Below, one piece after another: positions 1-11,578 of a stretch of DNA of 64,000 nucleotides (position 1 is its first letter; the number at the start of each line of letters is the position of its first letter). The notes beneath the pieces were generated by a model, which saw nothing but the letters and a program-made list of their open reading frames with translations, did no database searches and was not told the DNA's origin. The stretch spans positions 4,236,001 to 4,300,000 of the forward strand of contig NC_058138.1 of the NCBI RefSeq assembly GCF_011075055.1, written 5' to 3'. The DNA is from Mangifera indica (lineage: Eukaryota; Streptophyta; Magnoliopsida; Sapindales; Anacardiaceae). The position numbers and the translations under genes were made by a program.

Positions 1-300
1 TTGTATGAGTTACAAAAGGCAAAAGAGCGAAACATTGTTATGAAAATAAGAAAAACAACAACTCTTTCTATTTTCCTAAATCAGCAGAGTGCAAGGCATG
101 TTGGTTATCACAAACAGTGCAGAAACTTTATATTAGATAAAGTTACTCCAAGGATTGTTGAAAAAACAAAGGAAGTTTATCGTCTTCGAAATGGGTATTG
201 AGTTGAAGATCGGCTGATTGTTAAAATGCCATGTTTTAACAATTATAAACCACGGATCAAAGAAAGTTCAGATTCTAGTTCAAGTCAAGAATAGTCATAG
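1..300 (+). other. unidentified open reading fragment at window edge
   Basis: A reading frame is open from the first base to 201. After one stop it continues in the same frame to about 293, ending in a Ser/Glu-rich tail. It is rich in Lys and Arg and contains several Cys and His residues (CRNF, HVGYHKQ). It lies just upstream of the decayed copia element, but I could not align it with the leader of the related copia copy at 34518-41902. It may be the 3' end of a transposon or host exon whose body lies left of the window. I do not recognise the family. Confidence 0.25.
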
Positions 301-627
301 TCATTGAATTTCATGTCCATATTTATTTTCATGCGTATTTGTTTATTTTTAAATTATGGTTATGTTGAACTTTATGTTGACATAATATAATATATTTTAT
401 AGTTATTTGTGGGAATTCTGAGACAGTCTAGAATATATATTGACGCAATTGGATTAATTATTAAAATGTGAAACATTTGTGTTATAGACGATGATTGGGA
501 ACATAATGAACTTTCGACTCTATGCCTTATGTGATATATTTTAATTTTAATGCACAATTGCGACAATAAAATGTGTATATATCTTATTGTTGGGGTTGTG
601 TTGCGTATCTCTGTAGTATATATTGAA

Positions 628-1653
628 ATGGCTTCGAAAAACATAATTGTCGATTTGAATAAGAGAGAAAGATTGAATGGGGACAATTATAAAATATGGA
701 GAATGAGAATGCACTATATCCTAAATGAATAGAATATCTTGGAAGCTGTTAATCAGGTTATGGAAAAGCCCCAACTAAATGAGGGGCAGAATCCTAATAA
801 TGCCCAACATAAGCGTGATATGGACGCTTATAATTCCTGGAAAAAGAAAGATTCAACTGCCAGAGGAATACTCATCAGCTCAATGAATGATGATATTGCT
901 TATCAGTATGAGCAATTTGAAACTACAAATGCTATGTGGGTAGCATTGAAAGAAAAGTTTGGAAGAACGACTGTCTCTAAACTAAGGTAGTTGACCATCA
1001 AGTTTGATACATATAAGAAAGTTCCCAATAAGCCGATAAAACAACATCTAAGGGAAATGTCGAACATGATAACTGAGCTGAAGAAAGTTAGGCATGAACT
1101 GACTAATGAACAACAAGTACAAGCTATTATACGATCTCTTCCTGATAGTTGGGAGCATATGAAAGTGAACATGACCTATAATAACAATATCAGGACTTTT
1201 GATGATATTGCTCGCCATCTTGAACTAGAAGCTGAACGCTTAGAGGTTACTGGACCAAATGCTCAAGCATATGTTGCTGAGTCTAATTCGAAGAAGTATT
1301 CTGGCTATAAGAGAAAATGGCGAAAATCTAGAAAAGGGAAGGAGATCGTCCAAGGAGGTGTGAACAAGAACAAACTGTTCAAGCGTAAAAAAGGCAAACG
1401 TTATGGAAAAAAAGATAAGTCTAAACTGACATGTTATAACTATGGTAACAAAGGTCATTTCGCCCGTGAATGCACGAAGTCGAAAAAGGTATTGCCTTAT
1501 CTTGTTTCAAATTGTGAGATTTATGTTTCCAGTATCGTTTTCTTATTTGAATCTCATCCTATATGGACTGTAGACTTAGGAGCCACAAACCATGTAGCTC
1601 GTGATAAAGACGTTTTCGTAAAATTTCATCGAATATCGAGGGAAACACGGTAG
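628..1653 (+). pseudogene. copia gag and protease remnant
   Basis: The frame opens with MASKNIIVDLNKRERLNGDN, the usual copia gag start in which a conserved NYxxW stretch follows. Stops at 730 and 988 break it. The frame 991-1653 holds the UBN2-type gag core, then a basic linker and a zinc knuckle. The knuckle reads CYNYGNKGHFAREC, so the second Cys of the usual CX2CX4HX4C is replaced by Tyr. The aspartic protease start follows as VDLGATNHV, where the expected catalytic DSG is DLG. Zinc binding and protease activity would both be lost. Confidence 0.8.
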
Positions 1654-1979
1654 ATATATGTAGGTAATAATACCAAAGTTGAAGTAAAAGGAATGGGCAC
1701 ATACAAATTGGTTTTGCGCGGTGGTCAAACCTTGTACCTACATGATGTTTTATATACTCCAAAAATTTGATGAAATCTTGTCTCTGTAATGGTTCTATTA
1801 AAACTATGATATTGTTTTATTTTCTCTGAAAACTTGGTTAAACTTTATTATAACGATATATTTTATGGCTATGGATTTCTATCTGAAGGTTTTATGGTGC
1901 TAAACACCTTAAATTGTATTAATGATAATACTGTTAGTTTTTCTTTATTTGCAACTCCTAATAGTCTAGATGTAGATGC

Positions 1980-2994
1980 AAATAAATGACATGCTAGATT
2001 ATGACATATTGGCTAAGAGAGAATGAACGGACTGGCCCGTGAAGGTTTATTAGGACTTGTCACGAAAGTAGATTTGCCTATTTGTGAGTATTGTCTAGCA
2101 GAAAAAACTACTAGAAAACCTTTTGGCAAAACTGTTAGAGCTGAAGTTCCTCTGTAACTTGTACACTCAAATATTTGTGGACCTATGAATGTTAAAGCTA
2201 GAAAATGAGCATTCTATTTCATCACTTTCATAGATGATTATTCACGTTTTGGTTATGTATATTTGATCTCCCATAAGTCAGAAGCAATAAATTGCTTAAG
2301 ACATTATATGAATGAGGTTGAGAATCAGTTGGACAAAAGAATAAAAGCCTTGAGAACTGATCGAGGTCATGAATATTTATCCACCGAATTTAAGGAATTA
2401 TATAGTGAAAAAGGAATTATGAGGCAATTGATGATTCCTAGAACTCCGCAACAAAATAGTGTAGTGGAGAGATAGAATCGAACATTGTTGGAAATGGTTA
2501 GGTCTATAATGGTACAAGCGAATCTTCCAATTTCTTATTAGGGAGATGTTTTATTAGCTGTGACTTATATACTTAACCGTGTGCCTACTAAGTCAATAAC
2601 TTCTACACCTTATGAGTTATAGACAGGTAGGAAATTTGAATTAAATATGATGCGCCCTTGGGGGTCTACTACATATATCCATGACACATTCCATAAATTC
2701 AAAAAATTAGGTCCAAGCGACAAGAAATGTATCTTTATAAGATACTCTGAACACTCCAAAGGGTACATGTTTATAGGAGAGGACTCTGATGGAAGAATGG
2801 CTGAAATAGAATCTCAAGATGCGACATTCATAGAAAATGAATTTCCTAAAAAAGGTGATATTGATAAAAGTCTTCATCTGTATAAAACGGAAGAGGAATG
2901 TGGAGAAGGTTCGTCCCAGCGACCATTAGTTGTGTCACAAGAGACGATGTCTCTACCTATTACAGATAGTGGGAGTAATGAGGTTATACTCTAA
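1980..2994 (+). pseudogene. copia integrase remnant
   Basis: The zinc-binding N-terminal region (about 1985-2160) is recognisable but has stops in it. The catalytic core follows, with FIDDYSRFGYVY near 2225-2262 carrying the first Asp, then TDRGHEY (2356-2376) with the second, and the PQQNSVVER motif near 2446-2475 with the Glu. A stop replaces the next codon at 2473-2475. The stretch 2647-2994 corresponds to the integrase C-terminal region and the linker to reverse transcriptase. Several stops and frameshifts rule out function. Confidence 0.8.
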
Positions 2995-3000
2995 CCTATT

Positions 3001-4679
3001 TTGGATAGTGAGAGCGAAGATCCTCAATTATATAGGAGCAAACATTCTCGAATTCCCAATAGACATTTCGAAATTGAAAATGAAGTTTTCATAACTATTC
3101 CTCTAGAAGACGATGAGCCTAAAAATATCAAAGAAGCTCTATCATCCCTTAATAAGGAAAAGTGGCAAGAAGTATTAGAGGAAGAAATGAAATCTAAGGA
3201 ACTTAACCAAGTTTGGAGTCTAATGGACTTATCGTCGGGTCGAAAACCCATTGGAAATAGATGGATTCTCAAAATTAAACGAAAGACGGATGGCTCAATA
3301 GGTAGATACAAAGCTCGCCTAGTGGCAAAAGACTATAACCAATAAGACGGTATAAATTATGAAGAAACTTTTTCGTCTATTATGAGGTTTACTTCAATCC
3401 GTATCATTCTAGCTATAGTAGCATACTTAGATCTAGAATTGCATCAGATAGATGCCAAAATAGCTTTTCTTAATGGAAAGCTTGACGAAAAAATCTACAT
3501 AGATCAGCCCATAGGTTTTGTGGTAAAAGGCCAAAAGCGCAAAGTATGTAAGCTTCAAAATCAATATATGGCCTAAAATAGTCATTAAGACAATGGTACT
3601 TAAAATTTCATAAGGGTATATTGTCTTATAATTTTAAGATGTTAGAACAAGATCATTGTGTTTATATAAAAAGGTCTGATGACAAATTTGTAATTCTATT
3701 TCTTTATGTGGATGATGTGTTGATAATTGGAAGTGATTTGGAATATGTGATGATCATTAAAAATTAGTTATCCATAAATTTTGACATGAAGGATATGGGT
3801 GAAGCAGATTATATTTTAGGTATAAAAATCAAAAAGGATCGTTCAAAGAGACTTTTGGCTCTGTCACAAGAGCATTATATCGAAAAGATTATAGAACATT
3901 TCAACATGGAAAACTACAAGCGCGTAGATAATCCTGTGTCAAAAGGCGATTCATTGAGCCAAGACTTGTGTCCAAAGACTCAAAACGAAAGAAATGAAAT
4001 GTCTCTAATACCTTATTCGAATGCGGTTAGAAGTCTCATGTATGCGATGATATGTACTCATCCTGATATATACTTTGCTATCGGATTGGTTAGTCGATAT
4101 CAATCAAATCCAGGAAAGGAACATTGGAAGGTTGTTAAAAGGATATTGAGATATCTGAAAGGCACTGTGGATTATTGTTTATGCTACCAAGGAAAGGATT
4201 TACGTATTGTTAGCTATTCGGATGCTGACTGGGGTGGTGGCTTGGACCAATGCAAATCAACTTCAAGTTATGCTTTCTTATTCCAAAATGGCGCTCTATC
4301 TTGGAGCAGTAAGAAACAAATGTGTATAGCCTTATCCACAATAGAAGCAGAATTTGTAGCATGTTCTACTATTGTGTAAGAAGTTGTTTGGTTGAAAAGA
4401 TTTTTTGAGAATTTGGGTGTATTGGACACAACAGTTGGTCTTATAGTTATGCATTATGATAATCAAGCTGTAATAGCTTTCACAAAGAATCTCAAATTCC
4501 ACAATAAAACAAAACATATCGACACCAAATATAACTTTGTTAGAGACATCATTTTGAAGAAGGAAGTGATAGTACATTATATTTCTACGCTTAACATGAT
4601 TGCTGATCCTCTAACTAAACCGATCTCAAGAGATATATACCTTGCACATGTTAAGCCTCTTGGCTTGTGTAGAATATGA
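3001..4679 (+). pseudogene. copia reverse transcriptase and RNase H remnant
   Basis: Reverse transcriptase begins with the family-typical WSLMDLSSGRKPIGNRWILK region (about 3211-3275) and runs on with KARLVAKDYNQ (about 3310-3342). The catalytic LYVDDVLIIG motif is at about 3703-3732 in a different frame. The 3786-4379 frame covers the RT C-terminus and the start of RNase H, including DADWGG and the LSTIEAEFVA segment. The frame 4392-4679 is the RNase H end, with the usual HIDTKYNFVRD segment. At least three stops or frameshifts separate these pieces. Confidence 0.85.
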
Positions 4680-5567
4680 TAGATGACTTGTTGAGTATAT
4701 ATTTTACTTGTAACACAACGTTAGAACATCAAAGAATTTGAATTTATTTTATGTGTTTGAATTCATGGTGTTTATGGATATACATATTGTTTATTTTGAA
4801 ATCTCAACAAAATGATAATGTCGCACAAGTTTGATTGGCTCTCTCACACGAACAATCGTCTTTGACGCTGAGGAGAGCGTACAAAGATGAGACATATTTC
4901 TTAAGGTTGATGCTGTTAAAAGAGCGCACTTAGAAAATGAGAATTGCTCAAGAAATGAGTTATTTGATATGTCGCTTTGATGATTAATCAAGATGAGGTC
5001 ATGACTTAATAGATTTGAAAATGACCGATTTGGATTTCCACGTCTAAATAACTTGTGAATGCCAAATGTGAGTTCTTAATAGATAAAGATACTTGCAAGA
5101 TTGGAGAGATGATTAAGAACTTAGGTTAGGCGCTGAGTGCAACAACTGAACTAAGATCTGTACAATGTTGGTAATGACATTTTGAAAAGATACATATTGT
5201 AGCACATGATTCATACCATGTGTGCATGAATAAGATGATTGTTTAAAGTAGTGGAAGGATGAATCCCTGATCCTTTACTGTGTGAGACTTTATGAGGATT
5301 ACCTCATAATGGTACCCTTTGACTCTTTGCTATTATTTGATGTTTATTCTTAGTGTTGTTATCTTAGCTTGGAACCTATGGCTATGAATGATTCGGTGTA
5401 TAGAACATGACTAGAAAAACAGCTAAGTTTAAATTGAGAATTTCGAATAGAAGAGAAAGACTTATATATTACGTGTGTCTATTGGTCAGCCGGACATATC
5501 ACTCATATAAGAGATTGGACTTGATCATGGATACATAGGAATATAACACAATAATAAATGAAGGATT

Positions 5568-5660
5568 AAATGGAGTGCATCGAATCACCAAATCATCATC
5601 AATTGTGTTGTGGATACTCCCAGGAGTGCATCGAATCATTAAATCATCATCAATTGTCGG
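5568..5660 (+). repeat. short direct repeat pair
   Basis: A segment of about 37 bp beginning GGAGTGCATCGAATCA occurs twice (about 5571-5607 and 5631-5668), about 60 bp apart, just past the 3' tail of the plus-strand copia. Apart from one or two mismatches the copies are the same. It looks like a small local duplication at the element boundary. Confidence 0.5.
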
Positions 5661-5668
5661 ATTCAGAA

Positions 5669-6197
5669 AAATTGGGTATGTTTTCTGTGATCCTGGAATA
5701 AGTATTATTTTTGCTTACAAAAATAAATTGGTTGAGAATGAATAAGAAATCTCAAAATAATAATAATTATGATTAACTCTTTTGTAATCAATTATAAGAA
5801 CAACATAAGATATAAAAAGTCTTTCATACAATTTGATATATCACAAACTAAACAAATGGGTGACTTTAAATTAAGAGTAATATTGTAAGCGTAAATAATA
5901 TATACAACTCTATACATAAACAATAATATATCATTATATAGTTGAATAGTTTTAAATTAAAAATAAAATAATATTTAATCACATGATAATATATTATTAT
6001 TTGTATATAAAGTTATACATATATGTTTATTATAAATCAAAGGCAAATTTCATTGCAAATTTTGAAGTTGGACCATATCGAACTAGGAGCTTCGAACAGT
6101 TGAAGTGGATTAAAATTAAGTTTGACTGATCACCATAACAAATTATTTTTTTTTAAATTTATTATTGAGATTTAAATCCAGAACTTCATTCATCGAT

Positions 6198-6228
<31 letters not shown>

Positions 6229-6721
6229 GATTAAATTAAATTTATTTTAATATTAAAATAATTCAGATTATATATTTAATAATAAATTATATAAATTGTT
6301 TTGAATTTTATTTATTATAACTAATGATTCTAACCGTTTGCTGAACTAGACCGCTCTCCTATCTTTTGGATCGATGTCTTATCCAATTTCAAAAATATTA
6401 CTCAAAAGGACTATAAAGATTTTTTGTTATTTTATAGTACTAAAAACTTTCTTCAGAGCCTGTGGATAAAAATGGCATAAAATTATAGAACAGTGTTCAA
6501 CAACTTAAAAGAATCCATATTATTCTATTGTTAACCTACAAAACTAATAATAACAATGCTATACTCACCCATTTTTATTATTAATTTATTTAAATAAATT
6601 ATATTAATAATAATTGAGTAATTTAATATTATAATTTATTTTTAATTTAAAATCACTTAAATAATATTAAAACTTAATTTATAAGTGTAGTTTTATTAGA
6701 AAAAAATATGAGAAAACATTA
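5669..6721. other. AT-rich intergenic DNA with a TA microsatellite
   Basis: No gene, splice structure or recognisable element is seen. A pure TA run lies at about 6198-6225. The rest is AT-rich with short poly-A/T stretches. Confidence 0.5.
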
Positions 6722-9059
6722 AGGGATCATTTCATTTCTATTAAACAAAGATTACCTTAATAATCTATCTTTTATTACTTATATTATATTATTTAGTTTG
6801 GTTTATATTGTTTAGTTTGTTAGTAATAAAATATTATAGTAATATTCTATTGTCAATAGTTAGGGGTTTACATGGTTTGATTTGATGTGATTTACAATAT
6901 TTTTTAACCTAAACTAAAAAAACAGTTTAAAAAAAAATTCAAATCAAATCAAACCATTTTAGATTATAAACTAAACCAAACCAAATTGAATATATATGGT
7001 TTGGTGCGATTTGATTTACAGTTTGAATTGAATAAAAATTATTCACTTCTAATATTTTGCATTCAATAAAAAATAAATGAATTATAGGTATCTACAACAT
7101 GAAACATAACTTAAATCTTGAGCATACCATTAAGAATGATAGTAATTCTTATTGTTATAATGGTGAAAATGTTCTAAGAGAAGCTAACAAAAAACATTAC
7201 TGTTTTAACTTTGCTGTTTAAAAGAGCCTCACTAGCTCTAAAATCACAATCACAACTTCCAAAATTATTTTTAATATATGAACAATGAGAATTCAACTCA
7301 ACTAACTTTCTATCAATTTTGGATTGAATTAGTCTATGAACCCAATTATCGCCAACATAATTCCAAACACATTGTTTTTCCAATTCAAGCCAATAGTAGT
7401 GTTTTGTTTCCTTTCAGTGAATTATAACATGCCCTTCTTTATACCAACACCAATATTTTTAGCAAAAAACATGCACGAAAAGCTACATCTAATTAAAGGA
7501 TTACAATCATTGAGAAAAAGGATTAAAATTATACCCCCCACAGTGTACAAAATTGCATATAACACACATCCACAAGTTCTCAGAAGTTTGATAGACAAAA
7601 CATATTGATTTTTTAGATTACTTATTTCAATATCGGCAAATCTATACAGAACGTAGAAAAATATAGTTAACAACTTTCAAATGTTAGTTCAATTAAACTT
7701 TCAAATGATCAAAAGACATAATTAGTGGAAACTCATCATTGCTGTCTTCCATCTACAAAATTTCATAAGCTATACATTAGATAATATCGTACTAACATTA
7801 ATTAAAGAGATTAACTTATACATATATACGTTTGTCACTTATATATAATTAGGATTATAACAATTACATACACTTGCAAGAGATATTACATATTAGAAAC
7901 TTGCAGCTACAATGTCAAAAAGTTCAGATGATTGAGTTTTAAATGCAAAAACCAAGCTACTACAAAATCATGAATATTATGATTCAATTAAACAAATACT
8001 GAAAACACAAAGGCAACTTCAAAAATTTTGGGTAAGAATCGAATCATGTTTCTTACTATTATCTAACAGAGCATACAATTTATTAAGGAATTTTCTCCCA
8101 AATCACATTGATAGACAAACCTTTCCTCAACAAAATCTTTGATAAATTATGTGCACTTACTTTTAAAGACCCCAATCTACTAGATCCAAAATCATTGATG
8201 TCTTTGAAGTAAACTAATGATTTACCGGCGATGACGATGACGATTGAGTGATGATGAGTTGATCGACATCGACTTGACCGATGCTTCTGATGATGACTAA
8301 GAGTAGGAAGATGGTGATAGAGCTATGGTTTCCAACGAGAAAGAACCACAGTGATGACGAAGATTCAAGGTAGACGCTGCAATGGTAGAGGAGAAACTAA
8401 GGTAAGGGAGAAAGTTTGGTGCTACAACAACAAAAGAGAAACTAAGGCAGGAAACAAAGTTTGGCGAGATGAGTTAATAACTTAGTATTTTAATAATTTT
8501 TATAAAAAAAATTATATATATATACACGGTTTACAATTTGGTTTTGTTTAAAAACCACTCAAATCGCAGCTCAAACTGTAAATTGTTATTCAAAAAATTT
8601 TCAATCAAAACTAAAGCAAACTGTAATTTTTGAATAGCTCGGTTTAGTTTTATAGTTTAAACCAAATTATGCATACCTCTATCAATGGTGATGTGATAAG
8701 TAATATATATGGTAATCTGATTACCACTTCATTCAAGATATTAAAAGATTATCCAAACAATCTTAATTTTATTATGAGTATATTATTATTATTAATTTTT
8801 TATGACAAAATAATCTCATTTTCAATTAATATAATAAGTAATATAAAAAATATTTTAGAATAGTTATACCCAAAAATATTTAAGTAAAATAATATACTAG
8901 TATTCTTTTATTACCTCTAACTAAACACAATAATTATTTATACACATTAAATTTTATCAAATATAATAATCATTTATACCCAATAATCTTCTAAGTAATA
9001 TATCTTTAAGATAATATTTTAATTTTGATAATAAAACATTACCCAAACCAAACCCTCTT
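6722..9059. mobile_element. MITE copy 1, interrupted by an hAT element
   Basis: The segments 6722-6860 and 8690-9059 together resemble two other copies in the window (50911-51402 and 53944-54422). Shared features are an outer end related to GGGGTTTGGTT, internal segments reading like TAATCTTTTATTACC, and a final ACCCAAACCAAACCC-like end. It is non-coding and about 500 bp once the nested hAT element (6861-8681) is removed. The class is uncertain because I found no clear target duplication. Confidence 0.6.
6861..8681. mobile_element. non-autonomous hAT element, copy 1
   Basis: The 1821 bp element starts TAGGGGTTTACATGGTTT and ends with the inverted counterpart (TATGCATACCTCTA). It is flanked by 8-bp direct repeats, TCAATAGT (6853-6860) and TCAATGGT (8682-8689), with 7 of 8 bases matching, as expected for hAT. 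Subterminal regions are packed with GGTTTGGTTT-like motifs in both orientations. No transposase frame is visible. A second copy of the family is at 31616-33315. Confidence 0.8.
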
Positions 9060-10416
9060 AAATAGGCATTTACAAATTACAAGGGTTAAAGTGTAACTTT
9101 CAACATTTAACTAACAATAATACTTTATATACAAACATTCAATATTAACTAATTCATACAAAATGATACGTCAAATTGAATTATTTTAAATTAGAAATAG
9201 AGTAAAGAATTAAATTACCTTATCATATAATAACATGTCAATATATTTATACTCACTTTTATAATAGATCATTATATGATTTAGTGTTTTTGAATTAAGA
9301 ATAAAATAATACTCATTCACATAATTACATATCATCTAAATATTTAATTGAATAGTCAGAATTTAGTGCATATAACATTCTTTTTAGAGGAAAGACTAGA
9401 AATTTAATATCATAAAAACATCCATAAAAAGCATCATGGGCATTCCTAAAAAAGCAATTGTACATTTTTTTTATTAAATACAATTTTATACTTTTAAGAA
9501 ATTACCAAATGATATGCAAAAGTTAATTTAAAATTTATATATCACAAATCCTAAGATGTGTTTAATTTGTGAAATCTTTTATTATAAAAAATAAAATATT
9601 ACTACAAATACAAATAATTTAGAAGATTAATGAGTATATAAAAATTGGTAAAAAATTGTAAATATAAATAATTATTGTATACAATTAAAATTAATACAAG
9701 AATATTAAAATAATATTTTACTTAAATGCTCATAAGTATAATTATGTTAAAATATTTTTTATATAACTTTTTTATTAATCTAAATTGAAATTATTTTCAT
9801 ACTAAAAAATTTATAAAAATATAATTGTAACAAAATCAATATTATATTTATAATCTTTCAATATCTAAGGTGAATGAGATAATCACATTATTTTTTATAT
9901 TATATGTCATATTATTATTAATAATAAAAAATTATCAAAATATTTTATTATATAATAAAATAAACAAAATAATACAAATAATAAAAGATAAATTATTAAA
10001 ATAATATTTTAGTACCTAAATGATTTCATTGCCTAATTTTATTTTGAAATTATACAAGGGAAATGAGTTTGACAAAATATATATGCATTAAATTCTTCAT
10101 ATTTATTTTTATTAAATTTTATTATTTCATCGAATTTGGACATTTATAAAAAATTATAAGTTTGTTACTATTATTTTCTTTTGAAGATTACAATACTTTG
10201 AAACTCCAATTATACCACTCGATTTGATTGGAGATTGGCTCCAAATTTGATCTAGATTATATGACTAAAACCCATGAAACTGAATTACCTATAGGTTACA
10301 TTGGGTAAACAGTATCAAATTATAGTTCAATCATTAAAACAAATCTAACTATCATATTGATGTTATATAATTAAAACTCATTTTAAAATTTTAATTATAT
10401 AATGATAGATAACTTT

Positions 10417-10418
<2 letters not shown>
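9060..10418. other. AT-rich intergenic DNA, no gene seen
   Basis: The stretch is very AT-rich with many short A/T runs. I see no conserved coding frame, splice pattern or bounded element. Confidence 0.5.
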
Positions 10419-10493
<75 letters not shown>

Positions 10494-10620
10494 TATATAC
10501 ATATATACATATATACATACATACATACATATATACATATATACATACATACATACATATATACATATATACATATATACATACATACATACATATATAT
10601 ATACATATATACATATATAC

Positions 10621-10691
<71 letters not shown>
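10419..10691. repeat. TA/TACA microsatellite, about 270 bp
   Basis: The region alternates blocks of (TACA)n and pure (TA)n, for example TACATACATACATA followed by more than 40 bp of TA. The internal blocks TATATACATATATACATACA recur several times, which gives a higher-order pattern. Open frames across it (Tyr/Ile/His/Thr or Met/Tyr/Val/Cys) are artefacts of the repeat. Confidence 0.95.
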
Positions 10692-10695
<4 letters not shown>

Positions 10696-11429
10696 CTTTA
10701 GTAAGTGTTGAGAGATTAATATATTTTTTTAGAAATTAAATTGATAATTTTACCACTGGATTGTGATAGTTTTAAATACAAAGTCGATAAAAAATAAAAA
10801 AAATGAAATTTTAATTAAAATAATCCAATTTTTTTTTTATATATAAATATAATCACTTTTTTTTCTTATTATATATATATAGTCTAAAACATAAAATATT
10901 CAAAATAATTTTAAGTTGTCTACTCATCCAATTAAAAGTCAACTACTTAAAGACATAAACTCACCTACTCACCGGTCAAGGTAGAAAATCTACAAAATAA
11001 TATAATAACATTTAACTATATTTAATTCATACAAGATTATTATCAATTTAAAAAAAAAAAATTTGCACACTTGGCCTATTGGCCAAGCTACTAGGCCAAC
11101 CCATCGAGCGAACTTTAAATCCTAGAATCTTTTTATTTTAAAGATAAGATCAAATTAAAAAATAAATATATTTGTATAGTAAAAAAATATGGTTAAATAT
11201 ATATAAAAAGAAAAAAAATTATTTTTATTAATATAAAAAAAATCTCTAATACTTTATCTCTCTTTTCTCTCCTAATTGAGTTTAGTCGGACATTTAATTA
11301 TAGAAAGGAATTAGTGAATTTGTTTACAAATCGAGTATAAGAATATGAATTTGAAATTTATTGAAAATATATGAACGAGATTTTTAAAAAATTCCTTTTT
11401 TTTATGTTTTTATCCTTGTTTTTCAAAAT
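10692..11429. other. intergenic DNA upstream of the GDSL gene
   Basis: AT-rich sequence with no coding potential seen. A short inverted segment (GGCCTATTGGCC, then CTAGGCC) lies near 11074-11100; its meaning is unknown. Confidence 0.45.
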
Positions 11430-11470
11430 TTAAATATAAAAAACAAGCATAATGCCACGTGATCCATTCA
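11430..11470 (+). promoter_or_regulatory. putative GDSL promoter: TATA-like box and G-box
   Basis: A TATA-like stretch AATATAAAAAAC lies near 11431-11442, and a perfect CACGTG G-box (11456-11461, context GCCACGTGAT) lies about 120 bp before the start codon. G-boxes bind plant bZIP and bHLH factors. The G-box falls downstream of the TATA-like stretch, so it may lie in the 5' leader or another TATA may be used. The assignment rests on position only. Confidence 0.35.
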
Positions 11471-11578
11471 ATACTCGTTCACTGTCAACCTTAAGTTCAG
11501 ACATTTTCTTTTTATTTTCACTCTTTTTCTCCTCCAAAACCACTCACAAAACCGATTACTTCTTCTTCTACACTAACA

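Larger units (their letters stand above)
400..5565 (+). mobile_element. decayed Ty1/copia retrotransposon, plus strand
   Basis: A copia-type gag-pol region can be followed from a leader at about 400 through RNase H ending near 4680, then about 880 bp of 3' noncoding sequence. Domain order gag, protease, integrase, RT, RNase H is diagnostic of Ty1/copia. The coding frame is broken by many in-frame stops and several frameshifts. No LTR is visible at either end, so the copy is truncated or its 5' end lies left of the window. The leader (about 400-620) and the tail (about 4780-5565) match, in reverse complement, parts of the minus-strand copia element at 34518-41902, so both copies belong to one family. 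Confidence 0.85.

Noticed and set aside
10378..10692. Several open frames of Tyr/Ile/His/Thr or Met/Tyr/Val/Cys repeats
   Set aside because: They are translations of the TA/TACA microsatellite in different frames, with no start context or family match.
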